A stretch of 50,629 bases of DNA from Fidelibacterota bacterium (GCA_002689995.1 NZIV01000033.1:113628-164256); one strand, 5' to 3'; positions 18,095 through 28,093 are shown, counted from the first letter of the stretch. Numbers and translations are program-made. The notes: generated from the letters alone by a model not told the origin.

Positions 18095-20062
18095 CTATAA
18101 TAATCCGTTTTTTTTACGAAGTAACCACTCGAGAATAAGTAAAAATGCAATTACTATCCAATATCTTTGATAGTTTAATGCCGATGCAGATTTCTTGATT
18201 ACTCTATTTTGTTCTGTAAAGTTTAAAGTATTAATTAAGTTTAAATAATTACTATAATGTGAATACATTCCACCAGAATTCTTAGCTAGATTTCTAAGCT
18301 CTATTTCATTTAATGATTTAACCATTACCTCTGGATATAATTTAAGAACTGAAATGTTAATTGATTTACTCCATACAGTATCTAAATTATTATATACATA
18401 GAAAGATTTAATATCATAACTTCCGAAACTATCAGGATTAAACTTATACTTATTATTTTTATTTGAAAAAGTTTCAATAAATCTTTCTTTTTCTGAGATA
18501 ATCTGTATACCAGATTGCTCTATACTATCAATTAATTCATTATTTATATCTATATCTAAAAAAATTTGTTCTCCAAGTATAATCTCACTCTTTTCTGATG
18601 AAATTATAATTTTCTGATTATCATTATTAATACTTTCATATAAATATTTAATAATATAATCATTTACATGATTTTCCTCATTTATGTTTGATAATTTCAG
18701 ATTTAATTCACTTAAATTTGGAATAAATATAAATAAATTTTCTTGAATTTGAGAGATACATGAAGATGAGTCTTCAAATGTTAGAATAGAATTTTGACAA
18801 TTTCTTGAATAGTTTAATTTTTGTTTTGGATATTTTTCAGTATTAATAAAAAAATCACCCTGCTTAATACTTAATGTAGTATTTTCTATTCTATTTGAAC
18901 TTATATTGAAATAAGAATTTAAAAATTGATTAGTCAAAAAATTGTCATTAGGACTACTAAAAAACAATATTGGAATATTCTTATTTAACATACTTATTAA
19001 ATCTTTATTGTCATTTTTTGTTAATGGAAATCCATCTAAAATGATTAATTTTGTTTTTGTGATACTTACATTTGACCACTTATTTTTCCATATTTTCCCT
19101 GCACGAATTGAGTGTTCTATATTAACTCTTGGAATTTTATTCAATATAGATTTTATTAAACTTGTATTAGGCGACAATGCTCCGCTTATTAAGTTAATTG
19201 ACCTATTATTTTTTAATATTTCAACATTAAATTCTTTTGAATTATTATATATATTATTTTCTTCTGGTATACTTGAAATTGAAATTTTATTATTATCTTG
19301 GAGTTTATTCCCTTCAATTAATACGCTATAATCTTTATTAATTAAACCAGCTGGGAGTAAAATATTTTCTTTATATATTATACCAGTATGATTTTCTACT
19401 AGTATAGTTACTTCATTTTTATAAAATAAATTTGAATAAATAGAAAATCTTAATTGGAATTTATCTCCCTCAATATGATATTTCTGATAGTCTAAATTTT
19501 TAATCTCAATATCTTTATCGTCATATTCATATCCAATCCCAATTATATTTAAAGGAGAATTAATATTATCTGATAATGATATTAAATTAATACCTGAATT
19601 TACATTACCATCACTTATTAAAATATTATTATCTAAATTTTTATTTTTTAGAAATTTACTTAAGTTTGTAAAATCAGTTTTTTCTATATTTGGTATTTCT
19701 AAGTTAGATAACGGAATTCCTTCATGTGTAAAATATGAAACTTTAAATTCATTTAATTTACTTATTGAATCTAAAGAATTAAAGATAGTTTTCAAATCAT
19801 CATAAGAATTGGCCATACTAGAGGATTGATCTAAAATTAAATTGACCTTAGGGATTATATTTTTATTTTCATTCCATTTTATGAGTGGATTAGATAATAA
19901 TACAATAAGTAGAATAAAAGATATTAATCTTAAGCTAACTAATGTGAATTTCAATAAAAAACTTTCATTAATTAGCTTTCTAAAATATATTAAACATAGA
20001 AACATACATCCTATGAGTATTAATACAGATATTTCATTTATTCCTTGCCAGAAAATATTCAT
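18095..20062 (-). CDS. Membrane-anchored von Willebrand factor A-like protein of unknown function
   Basis: The 655-residue protein has two N-terminal membrane helices (about 10-28 and 38-60). A VWA-like domain follows whose metal-site motif D78-x-S80-x-S82 lies in LILDQSSSM. A long Asn/Ile/Ser-rich extracytoplasmic region with beta-sandwich character comes next, and a last membrane helix (about 633-650) precedes a KK-rich tail. This layout matches a group of BatA-like or glutamine-amidotransferase-like VWA membrane proteins known in FCB genomes but not functionally defined. It lies between tsaD and rfbB with one-base or zero-base spacing, so it is transcribed with the polysaccharide genes. 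A role in envelope biogenesis is only a guess. Confidence 0.7.
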   Translation of the reverse strand: MNIFWQGINEISVLILIGCMFLCLIYFRKLINESFLLKFTLVSLRLISFILLIVLLSNPLIKWNENKNIIPKVNLILDQSSSMANSYDDLKTIFNSLDSISKLNEFKVSYFTHEGIPLSNLEIPNIEKTDFTNLSKFLKNKNLDNNILISDGNVNSGINLISLSDNINSPLNIIGIGYEYDDKDIEIKNLDYQKYHIEGDKFQLRFSIYSNLFYKNEVTILVENHTGIIYKENILLPAGLINKDYSVLIEGNKLQDNNKISISSIPEENNIYNNSKEFNVEILKNNRSINLISGALSPNTSLIKSILNKIPRVNIEHSIRAGKIWKNKWSNVSITKTKLIILDGFPLTKNDNKDLISMLNKNIPILFFSSPNDNFLTNQFLNSYFNISSNRIENTTLSIKQGDFFINTEKYPKQKLNYSRNCQNSILTFEDSSSCISQIQENLFIFIPNLSELNLKLSNINEENHVNDYIIKYLYESINNDNQKIIISSEKSEIILGEQIFLDIDINNELIDSIEQSGIQIISEKERFIETFSNKNNKYKFNPDSFGSYDIKSFYVYNNLDTVWSKSINISVLKLYPEVMVKSLNEIELRNLAKNSGGMYSHYSNYLNLINTLNFTEQNRVIKKSASALNYQRYWIVIAFLLILEWLLRKKNGLL

Positions 20063-20063
20063 A

Positions 20064-21059
20064 CTACACTAAATTTAAATTAGGTACAGGTTTTAAATCG
20101 AAATTTGATTTTTTATTTTGTAAAATAAATATTTCACCTGTCAATCCTATCATTGCAGCATTATCTGTACAATATTTCATAGGTGGAAAAAATATTTTTG
20201 AAGTATTGCCAAAGTCTGCTTGAAGTTTTTCACGAAATCGTTTATTGGCAGCAACTCCTCCTGATATTGAAATAGTTTTCACCCCTGTTTCTTCTATGGC
20301 ATATTTAACTCTAATTAACAAAGAATCAACAATAGCTTCCTGATAAGATGCACAGATATGATTAAGATTTTCTGTGATTTGATTTTTAGATAATTTTTGA
20401 CAGGTATATAGTAATGCGGTTTTCAAACCAGAAAAAGAAAAGTCTAATTTAGATTTTTTATTTACAGGTCTTGGGAAATTATACCTTTTAGGATCACCAT
20501 TTTTTGAAGCCTTTTGAATTTCAGGACCACCAGGATAATTTAAGCTTAATAAGCGGGCGCCTTTATCGAATGCTTCTCCCGCAGCATCGTCTAATGTTGT
20601 TCCCAATAGATTATAATCTCCAAAATTATTTACCTGCCAAATTTGAGTATGTCCTCCTGAAACAAGTAAATTTATAAAAGGATACTCTATTTCTTCATTA
20701 TCAATTAAACTTGCATATAAATGTCCCTCTAAATGATTTACGCCAATAAATGGAACATCTAGTGAAAAAGCTAGTCCCTTTGCAAAATTCAATCCAACCA
20801 GTAAAGCACCCATTAAACCTGGTCCATATGTAACAGCGATAGCATTTATCTGATTAATAGATAATTCTGCTTGATTTAATGCATCCTGAACGACAGAAAC
20901 AATTTGGACTTCATGTTCTCTCGATGCGATTTCAGGGACTACACCGCCATATTTTACGTGTATTTCCTGCGAATAGACTGAATTACTAATTATTTTTCCA
21001 TTTTTTATAATGGATGCAGCGGTTTCATCGCAGGAAGATTCTATACCAAGTACAATCAT
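20064..21059 (-). CDS. tsaD: tRNA N6-adenosine threonylcarbamoyltransferase TsaD
   Basis: The 331-residue ASKHA-fold protein transfers threonylcarbamoyl to A37 of ANN-reading tRNAs, with TsaB and TsaE as partners. It begins GIESSCDETAASI and holds the metal ligands H109 and H113 in NHLEGHLYA. SGGHTQIW, GEAFDKGARLL, SISGGVAANKRFRE and CTDNAAMIG are all present, so it appears complete and functional. It is the first gene after the rpsA terminator (21066-21095) and probably opens the long transcript that includes the polysaccharide genes. Confidence 0.97.
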   Translation of the reverse strand: MIVLGIESSCDETAASIIKNGKIISNSVYSQEIHVKYGGVVPEIASREHEVQIVSVVQDALNQAELSINQINAIAVTYGPGLMGALLVGLNFAKGLAFSLDVPFIGVNHLEGHLYASLIDNEEIEYPFINLLVSGGHTQIWQVNNFGDYNLLGTTLDDAAGEAFDKGARLLSLNYPGGPEIQKASKNGDPKRYNFPRPVNKKSKLDFSFSGLKTALLYTCQKLSKNQITENLNHICASYQEAIVDSLLIRVKYAIEETGVKTISISGGVAANKRFREKLQADFGNTSKIFFPPMKYCTDNAAMIGLTGEIFILQNKKSNFDLKPVPNLNLV

Positions 21060-21065
21060 TTTAAA

Positions 21066-21095
21066 TAAAAAAAAAGGGAGGATGAATACCTCCCT
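21066..21095 (-). terminator. Intrinsic terminator of rpsA
   Basis: A perfect 7-bp stem (AGGGAGG at 21075-21081 with CCTCCCT at 21089-21095, 7-base loop) is followed on the minus strand by a run of T opposite 21066-21074. It separates cmk-rpsA from tsaD, whose ATG lies only seven bases beyond. A tsaD promoter must therefore overlap it, or some read-through occurs. Confidence 0.9.
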
Positions 21096-21131
21096 CTTTA
21101 ATCCTATTTTTATTTTAGTTCAAACAGAATC

Positions 21132-22973
21132 TTAAGAATTCAAGCTATCAATAATGTCTTGAGGTACTTCAATTTTATCACTAGCGGAATCATTATTTAA
21201 TTTCTTTAAAGTTTCTTTTTCTTCTCTTTTTGTGATTTCTTGTTCAGATTCTGGTTCATTTAACATTAAAATTACTTTTTTTGATTCTTGATCTATTTCT
21301 TGAACAATTACTTCAACTACTTCTTCAGGTTTAAATTTAGCCTTTACATCAATTCTAGCTTGTTTTGATAATCTTTTAAGTGGAACAATTCCTTCGAGTT
21401 CATGGTCCAATGTAAAAATAATCCCTTTATCAAGAACACGTAAAACTTTTCCTTCAATTAATTTACCTGATGTAAATACTACTTTTAATTCATCCCAAGG
21501 ATCTTCTTCTATTTGTTTAATTCCAAGAGAGAGTCTTCTATTCTCACCCGATGCTTCAAGAACTTTAACATTAACAGAGTCTCCTTTTTTTAGAAAATCT
21601 TTAGGATGCCTGACATTTTTAGTCCACGACATATCAGATATGTGTATTAAACCATCAATACCTTCTTCAAGCTCTACAAATGCACCAAATTGCGTTAAAT
21701 TCCTGACAATACCTTTACTTACTGAACCTACAGGATATTTACTTTCTATTTCATTCCAAGGATTTTCTGTTAACTGCTTAATACCTAATGAAATTTTCTT
21801 CTCATTCTTATCAATACTTAATATTTTAGCTTCGACTTCGTCTCCAAGTTTATAAAGCTCATTAGGGTTTTTAATATGGCGAGTCCATGACATCTCAGAT
21901 ACATGAATTAGTCCTTCCACACCTTTTTCTAGTTCAACAAAAACACCATAATTCATCATATTCACAATTTTACCTTTAACTAATGAGTCTACAGGAAACT
22001 TATCATCTGCTTCTTCCCATGGCTCAGGTTCTAATTGCTTCATTCCTAAGCTTACTCTGACTTTTTCGACATCAAAATCAATAACCTTAACAGTAATTGT
22101 TTTATCTATTTCTAAAACTTCGGATGGATGATTGATTCGTCCCCAAGTTATGTCAGTAATATGAAGTAATCCATCTATTCCCCCAAGATCGATAAATGCA
22201 CCAAAATCGGTAATATTTTTAACAGTACCTTCAAGTACCATGCCAGTTTCTAACTGATTAATAATTTCTTGACGTTTTTCATGTAAATCAACTTCTAATA
22301 AGACTTTTCTAGAAATAACTATATTTTTACGAGTTTCATTTACTTTAACAATTTTAAATTCAATTTCCTTGCCAATATAATCATCAAAATTAGTGATTGG
22401 ACGTACATCGATTTGCGAACCAGGTAAGAATGCAAAAACACCCTTAAGGTCAACGACCATTCCACCCTTAATTCTCTTAAGAACAACGCCTTTTATAATT
22501 TCATCTTTATCAAATGCTTCTTTAAGTTCGTTCCATCTTTCTAGAAAAACAGCTTTTTCTTTAGATAAAGCAAAATGACCTTTATGGTCTTCAAATGAAT
22601 TAATAAATACTCTATGTTCTTCGCCTATGGCTGGGATTTCAGAAAATTCTGATTTAGGTACAATACCTTCTGATTTAAAACCAATATCAATAAATACTTC
22701 ACGATCGGTTACGTTTACAACAGTCCCAGTAGCAACCTCACCCTCTTTAATATCAGTGAATGATTTTAAATACATTGCATCTAATTCTAAGCTTTCTTCT
22801 TCATCATACTTACCAAGCTCATCTAAACTGATTGTTTTTATATCTAAAATAGATTTATCTAAATAATTTGTAACCTTGGTATTTTTAACAGTCTTTACTT
22901 GTTTTTCTGTTACTTCATCTACTTCAGGGTTTGTTGTTAAAGCTTCTTCACTTTTTGTCTCTTCGATAAACAT
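21132..22973 (-). CDS. rpsA: 30S ribosomal protein S1
   Basis: The 613-residue protein has an acidic N-terminal extension (about 1-70) followed by six S1/OB-fold RNA-binding repeats. The clearest are GTVKNITDFGAFIDLGGIDG, GKIVNMMNYGVFVELEKGVEG and GIVRNLTQFGAFVELEEGIDG. The C-terminus is a Lys/Glu-rich tail. S1 binds mRNA on the small subunit and helps start translation of structured messages. Its neighbour upstream is cmk, the classic cmk-rpsA pair. A GGAG lies 14 bases before the ATG, and a strong terminator follows the gene. Confidence 0.96.
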   Translation of the reverse strand: MFIEETKSEEALTTNPEVDEVTEKQVKTVKNTKVTNYLDKSILDIKTISLDELGKYDEEESLELDAMYLKSFTDIKEGEVATGTVVNVTDREVFIDIGFKSEGIVPKSEFSEIPAIGEEHRVFINSFEDHKGHFALSKEKAVFLERWNELKEAFDKDEIIKGVVLKRIKGGMVVDLKGVFAFLPGSQIDVRPITNFDDYIGKEIEFKIVKVNETRKNIVISRKVLLEVDLHEKRQEIINQLETGMVLEGTVKNITDFGAFIDLGGIDGLLHITDITWGRINHPSEVLEIDKTITVKVIDFDVEKVRVSLGMKQLEPEPWEEADDKFPVDSLVKGKIVNMMNYGVFVELEKGVEGLIHVSEMSWTRHIKNPNELYKLGDEVEAKILSIDKNEKKISLGIKQLTENPWNEIESKYPVGSVSKGIVRNLTQFGAFVELEEGIDGLIHISDMSWTKNVRHPKDFLKKGDSVNVKVLEASGENRRLSLGIKQIEEDPWDELKVVFTSGKLIEGKVLRVLDKGIIFTLDHELEGIVPLKRLSKQARIDVKAKFKPEEVVEVIVQEIDQESKKVILMLNEPESEQEITKREEKETLKKLNNDSASDKIEVPQDIIDSLNS

Positions 22974-22994
22974 TCGTTTATAGTTTCTCCAAAA

Positions 22995-23654
22995 CTATAT
23001 AGAAATTAAACCTTCTATATGTTTTCTTATTTTAGTTATTTGTTGATTAAAATCCATGCCACTGGTATCGATAATAGTAGCATCTTCAGCAATTGTCAAT
23101 GGTGAAATCTTTCTATTTGAATCTTTCTTATCTCTAATCTTTATATCTTCAATTAACTGTTCAAAAGTTAAGCTTTCATCATTATTTAACTCCTTAAATC
23201 TTCTTTTAGCTCTTTCTTCAACTGATGCTGTTAAGAAAATCTTAAGTTCTGCATTTGGAAAGACTTTAGTACCAATATCTCTTCCCTCGATAACAATATT
23301 AGAATTCTCTGCAATTTTTTTTTGAATAGCTACACAGTATTCTCTTATTTCAGGAATTGTACTAATAGAACTTACAAATCTAGTTACTTTTGTAGAACGA
23401 ATATCTTTTGTTACATCTAAATTATTTAAAATAACTTTCTGAGTTGTATTGTTTTTAATTTCAACTCTAATATTTTCAAGTAATTCTGAATAATCCTTAT
23501 TTTTTGAATAACTTATATTATTTTGAATAAAGTATAACGCTACTGCTCTGTATATTGCTCCAGTATCTAAATATAACCAGTCTAATTGCTTTGCAACTTC
23601 TTTAGCTGTCGAACTTTTCCCTGAGCCTGCAGGACCGTCTATCGCAACAATCAT
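22995..23654 (-). CDS. cmk: Cytidylate kinase
   Basis: The 219-residue protein phosphorylates CMP and dCMP with ATP. It has the P-loop DGPAGSGKSSTAKEVA (5-20), the CMP-binding LDTGAIYRAVALY, the conserved EGRDIGTKVFPNAELKIFLTAS, and the arginine-rich lid region EERAKRRF. Length is normal. It precedes rpsA by 21 bases, the usual arrangement. A weak AAGGTG lies 13 bases upstream of the ATG. Confidence 0.96.
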   Translation of the reverse strand: MIVAIDGPAGSGKSSTAKEVAKQLDWLYLDTGAIYRAVALYFIQNNISYSKNKDYSELLENIRVEIKNNTTQKVILNNLDVTKDIRSTKVTRFVSSISTIPEIREYCVAIQKKIAENSNIVIEGRDIGTKVFPNAELKIFLTASVEERAKRRFKELNNDESLTFEQLIEDIKIRDKKDSNRKISPLTIAEDATIIDTSGMDFNQQITKIRKHIEGLISI

Positions 23655-23730
23655 ATTCTAATATTTCACCTTTTCAATTAGCCTAGTAATTTATTAATTT
23701 TTTTTGAATTATAAAAATAATCTGTCTATA

Positions 23731-24883
23731 TCATTTTTGCAAAAACAATGGGTCCTTTTTAATATTCAAAAAAGGATTTTCAATATATTCCCTAGCCCAC
23801 TTGTTATACACAAATAAATTATCTAATTCTATGACCTTTTCATAAAACATCTTAGCTGTTTTTCTTTGACCATGCAAATCTTTAATTTTTCCAATCAGCA
23901 AATATGTATAGCCTAATAACCAATCCATTTCAAGATCATAGTTATTTAATACCCAATCACAGTGAAATATAGACTTCTCAAACTCATTAATTTTATAATA
24001 ATATAGTGCCATCAAGTAATTAAACTTAACTTCACATTCCTTTTTTAAGAAACTAGGATAATTAAGTGGCTTATCTTTTAAAATATTTATTTTATTTTCA
24101 AATAGTTCAATTTCATTCAATCTTAATAGAGCCTCTGAATAGAAGTATAGAAAATATGGATGATTAGGAAAATATTGATTTAAATTGCCCGAAATTTCTT
24201 TTGCTAATTGTAAATTATTTTCAAAATATAAATAAGCATATATTAAAATAGTCCCTGATTCAATCCAGCTAAACATTGATTTATTATACGCAATTGTCAA
24301 ATTCTCTAGACCAACAGCTTTATCTGGTTTAATACCAATAAAATTTGATATCCATTTTACTGGTTTTGGTGATAGTGAAGCAAAATATTGCATTAAACCT
24401 ATTGGCATGTAAACATCATATAGATTCGGATTTATTTTTTTTGCCTCCTGAATACTACTATAGCCTTTATAGCCAGACTTGAAAACATTTAACCATTTTT
24501 TTTTTTGCAAGACCTACTCTTGCCATTAATCCATATGATGATCCTAGAAATAAATAGTATTCTGCTAAATCAGGATTTGTTTTTATTAAATTATCATATA
24601 TTGGTATTGTACTATACACTTCAGAATATATCATATCATAAGATGCTTCATAGCCTTTAGTTGTTTGAGTATAGAGCCAGTTATTTGCAATTTTTAAAAA
24701 ATATGGTGCAGGATGTAAAGAATTGTTATTAATACAAGAATCTAAATAATTCAATGATTCTTCAAACTTATAATTATATAAGTTATTAATTGCTTTTTCA
24801 AGAAAATAATCATCTAATTTCTCTCTACTTAAACAAATAGTAAAAAATAATAAAAGAAAGGAAAATAGTATATTAAATTTCAC
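23731..24883 (-). pseudogene. Secreted TPR-like protein split by a frameshift at an A11 run
   Basis: Two overlapping ORFs (24467-24883 and 23731-24510) read as one protein of about 383 residues. The first half has a signal peptide (about 1-19) and helical repeats with SLNYLDSCINNNSLHPAPYF and YYLFLGSSYGLMARVGLAKKK. The second continues WLNVFKSGYKGYSSIQEAKK... with further TPR-like helices to the end. The frames meet in 11 consecutive A (24496-24506 as T on the plus strand). Ten A would join them exactly. A homopolymer error, a real mutation, or transcriptional slippage on the run could explain it. No specific function is recognised; TPR proteins usually mediate protein contacts. Its start overlaps the IlvC-like gene by four bases. 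Confidence 0.72.
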
Positions 24884-25860
24884 TTTAACGATTGAGTTAC
24901 TTTTTCAAATAAAGATTCAAATTTTATTTTTCTCATTTCATTTAATTTAACGAAGTTATTATTTGCATCTTTTTCAAATTCATTAAAAAATTTTTTAGTT
25001 TGAATATCCTTTAGGATTGTTTGAAGCTTATGCCTTACATCTTCATTAATTATTGAATCACCTTGTTTTAATCCTCCGTATTCAGCAGTCTCACTTATTG
25101 AATTATACATATATTTAAAACCATTTCTATGAAAAACATCGACAATTAACTTTACCTCATAAAAGCATACATACCAAGCTACTATTGGTTGAAAACCTGA
25201 TTCAACCATGACATCAAAAGCCATTTTGATTAATGCTGGTATACCGCCACAAAGAACTGCTTGTTCGCCAAATAAATCTGATTCAGTTTCTTCTTTGAAT
25301 GTTGATAAAAATGAACCAGCCCTCGTCCCTCCTATTGCCTTACTGTATGACAGAGCTAACTTTAAAGAATTTCTTGAATAATCCTGATGAATAGCTATCA
25401 AGTTTGGGACACCGCTATTTTTCTTAAATGCTTTCCTAACAATGAGACCTGCTCCGCTAGGTGCTACCATAATAATATTTACATTTAGTGGTGGAATTAT
25501 TTTTTTATAATAAATATTATATCCATGTGAAAATAATAACGTGTGGTCAGGATTTAAAAATGGTGCGATTTTTTCACAAAATACTTTATTGATAGTTTGA
25601 TCAGGTATTAGAATAGAAATTATATCAGCTTTTTTAACTCCTAAAGAGATTTCTATTGGATTTAAACCATCCTGTTTTACTTTTTTAATTGAATCACTAT
25701 TCTCTCTTAAACCGACCAAAACATTTACTCCAGAATCAAATAAATTTTTTGATTGAGCTCTACCTTGATTTCCATAGCCAACAACAAGTACTGTTTTTGA
25801 TTTCACTAAATTTAAATCTGCATCTTCATTGTAATATATTTTTTGATTTTTCATATCCAT
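24880..25860 (-). CDS. Divergent ketol-acid reductoisomerase (IlvC) homolog with altered active site
   Basis: The 326-residue protein is plainly of the class I IlvC family. It has the nucleotide-binding GYGNQGRAQ (28-36), SHGYN (111-115), GGTRAG, EETESDLFGEQAVLCGG (190-206, with metal ligands D195 and E199) and SISETAEYG (254-262). However, the family's APKGPG lysine is Ser135 here (APSGAG). The glutamate expected in the FECLHE block (E226 in standard numbering) is Val231 (GTA), while the next ligand E235 is kept. GHA is GRA in the dinucleotide loop. By family knowledge these changes should impair or alter the valine/isoleucine pathway reaction. No other branched-chain genes are near; it sits between an RND exporter and a TPR-like gene. 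It could be a repurposed NAD(P)H-dependent paralog. Confidence 0.8.
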   Translation of the reverse strand: MDMKNQKIYYNEDADLNLVKSKTVLVVGYGNQGRAQSKNLFDSGVNVLVGLRENSDSIKKVKQDGLNPIEISLGVKKADIISILIPDQTINKVFCEKIAPFLNPDHTLLFSHGYNIYYKKIIPPLNVNIIMVAPSGAGLIVRKAFKKNSGVPNLIAIHQDYSRNSLKLALSYSKAIGGTRAGSFLSTFKEETESDLFGEQAVLCGGIPALIKMAFDVMVESGFQPIVAWYVCFYEVKLIVDVFHRNGFKYMYNSISETAEYGGLKQGDSIINEDVRHKLQTILKDIQTKKFFNEFEKDANNNFVKLNEMRKIKFESLFEKVTQSLK

Positions 25861-25861
25861 T

Positions 25862-28087
25862 TCAATTTTTGAATCGAATTTTAGGTTGAATATAATTGAT
25901 CAAAACAGGAAGTAATGTCATAGATCCTGCCAATGCAACTAATAAGATAATCGTTGCTAAAATTCCAAATTCATGATTTGGAACAAACTGAGAAAATGCA
26001 AATACAATAAAGCCCAGTCCAAGAATAATCGTGGTATTAATAATTGCCTTTCCTGTTGTTAACAATGTAGCCTTAATTGCTATTCCATAAACTTTATGAA
26101 TTTTATATTCTTTTCGAAATCTTGATAAAAAATGAATAGTATCATCTACAGCTATTCCAAGAGCAATTGAAAAAGTCATTGCAGTTGATGGCCTTAATTT
26201 TATCCCCAAATATCCCATTAATGCTCCCGCAACCATTAGTGGTAGAATATTAGGTAATATTGCTAATAGTGCTAATCTTTTAGACTTAAAAAGAAATATC
26301 ATTGAAAAGAATATTATTGAAAATGCAATTAGGAAACTAAATGTTAAGTTTTTTACTAAATGTAAATTTGTTTTCAAAGCCAGCAATGTACTACCAGTAA
26401 TTAATAAACCTACATCTTGATTAAAAATCTCTTTATGTAATAATTCAATTTCTTTTTTTAAAGATTCACCCCTACTGGTAGTTATATTTGATATTCTTGC
26501 ACTTATACGTCCTTTAGAAAAATCTTTATTTAATAAATTGATGGGATTATCTAATAAATAAATCAAAGATAATCCTTCTTCTTTGTTTTTAGGAAGAGTT
26601 CTATTGCCTTCACCCATTTCTTCATTTATTACTTTTAAATAGTCAGTATAAGATATTATTGAACCAATTTCACCTATGTCTTGTAATTTTGACTTAAATC
26701 TATCAACCTTAATAAGATTTTCATAATCCAAGGAATTATTTTCGGCTTTAAAATCTAACACAATTTCTAATGGGAGAGTTCCTCCAAAATGCTTCTCAAC
26801 AAACTTCATATCATCATAGAGTCTATTTCCTTCTTTTAAATCATCCATAATTGTTGAGTCATAATCCATTTTAAATAAACCAATAATTGTTAATAAAAAA
26901 CATATTGCTGATATTGTTAGAATCTTCTTAGGATGATTTTCATTCCATTTATTTAATTTTTCAGCTGCTTGAAACCTCTCTCCTGCTATGAGTCTTTTTA
27001 TATGTTTTTTATCTGGCGTTTCTATAAATGTTAATAATGCAGGAATTATAATTATTGTTAAAATAAATAATAATATTACTCCAATACCAAGCATGAATCC
27101 AAATTCTCTGGTTATATTAATATTAGTGAGCATAAGTGAAAAAAAGCCAATCGCTGTCGTAAAACTAGTTAAAAATAAAGCTGCGCCAATCTCTTGAATT
27201 ACATTTATTAGAGAATCTTCTTTATTTAAATTATTATTTAAATTTTCATGATATTTAATTAAAATATGAATTGCATCTGAAACGCCTATTACCATTAAAA
27301 GATTAAACACTAAATAAGAGACTACATTAATACTTATTCCTAATATTGACATTATTCCAGCTACCCAAATAAGAGTAGTTCCAATAGCAATAATAGGCAA
27401 TATAACTCCTTTTATTTGTCTAAATAAAAAAAATAAAACTATTGTTACTACAATGAAAGCTATTGGAAGAAAAATTATACGCTCTTTATTCACAAATTGA
27501 ATATAACTAGTACGCATAACTGGAATTCCAGAACCATGCCACTCATATTTACTATATCCATCTAGCAATTTATTTATCTCTTTTATAGTAATTTCACGAG
27601 ATTCATGATTATTTATATCATCAGCAAGATTTATTATCAATGAACCAAATTTTTGATTTTTAGATAAAAGACCTTGACTATAAATTGGATGACTTTTAAT
27701 CCATTTTGCGATATCAATATCACCATTTAAAATTTCATCATCTATTATATTTCCTAATGATAATACCGATTCAACACCATTAATAAATTCGATTTCATGG
27801 GATATCTCCAAAATTTCTTTTAAAGAATTATTTGAAAATAAACTATCTACTTGATAGATGTAGATTGCAATATCATCTTCTCTTGAAAATTCTTTAATAA
27901 AATCATTATAGAGGTCGCGATCTATATCATTTTCTGGAAACATTTGTTCAAGCGAGAAATCTACCTTTAACTTAGTTGATGAATAAAAAGCAATATATCC
28001 AAACCAAATTGTAATAACTCCAATAGTTGCTAATAATGAAATTGGATGTTTTAGGATTGTATTGCTTATTTTATCTATGTATTTCAT
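25862..28087 (-). CDS. RND superfamily exporter, MMPL/patched type
   Basis: The 741-residue protein has two repeats. Each is one membrane helix, a large periplasmic loop (about 40-200 and 410-570) and a five-helix bundle, giving about 12 membrane segments. The signatures are GVSDAIHILIKYHENL in the first bundle and ALGIAVDDTIHFLSRFRKEY in the second, the Asp-containing proton-relay helices of MMPL/SSD transporters. Such exporters move lipids or hydrophobic compounds. The substrate is unknown. It is spaced six bases from the DMT transporter and one base from the IlvC-like gene, so the three are one operon. Confidence 0.88.
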   Translation of the reverse strand: MKYIDKISNTILKHPISLLATIGVITIWFGYIAFYSSTKLKVDFSLEQMFPENDIDRDLYNDFIKEFSREDDIAIYIYQVDSLFSNNSLKEILEISHEIEFINGVESVLSLGNIIDDEILNGDIDIAKWIKSHPIYSQGLLSKNQKFGSLIINLADDINNHESREITIKEINKLLDGYSKYEWHGSGIPVMRTSYIQFVNKERIIFLPIAFIVVTIVLFFLFRQIKGVILPIIAIGTTLIWVAGIMSILGISINVVSYLVFNLLMVIGVSDAIHILIKYHENLNNNLNKEDSLINVIQEIGAALFLTSFTTAIGFFSLMLTNINITREFGFMLGIGVILLFILTIIIIPALLTFIETPDKKHIKRLIAGERFQAAEKLNKWNENHPKKILTISAICFLLTIIGLFKMDYDSTIMDDLKEGNRLYDDMKFVEKHFGGTLPLEIVLDFKAENNSLDYENLIKVDRFKSKLQDIGEIGSIISYTDYLKVINEEMGEGNRTLPKNKEEGLSLIYLLDNPINLLNKDFSKGRISARISNITTSRGESLKKEIELLHKEIFNQDVGLLITGSTLLALKTNLHLVKNLTFSFLIAFSIIFFSMIFLFKSKRLALLAILPNILPLMVAGALMGYLGIKLRPSTAMTFSIALGIAVDDTIHFLSRFRKEYKIHKVYGIAIKATLLTTGKAIINTTIILGLGFIVFAFSQFVPNHEFGILATIILLVALAGSMTLLPVLINYIQPKIRFKN

Positions 28088-28093
28088 ATAAAA

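Noticed and set aside
18942-19331. 129-codon plus-strand ORF opposite the VWA gene
   Set aside because: Antisense to a continuous real gene; hydrophobic-biased translation is what the reverse of an Asn/Ile/Lys-rich gene gives.
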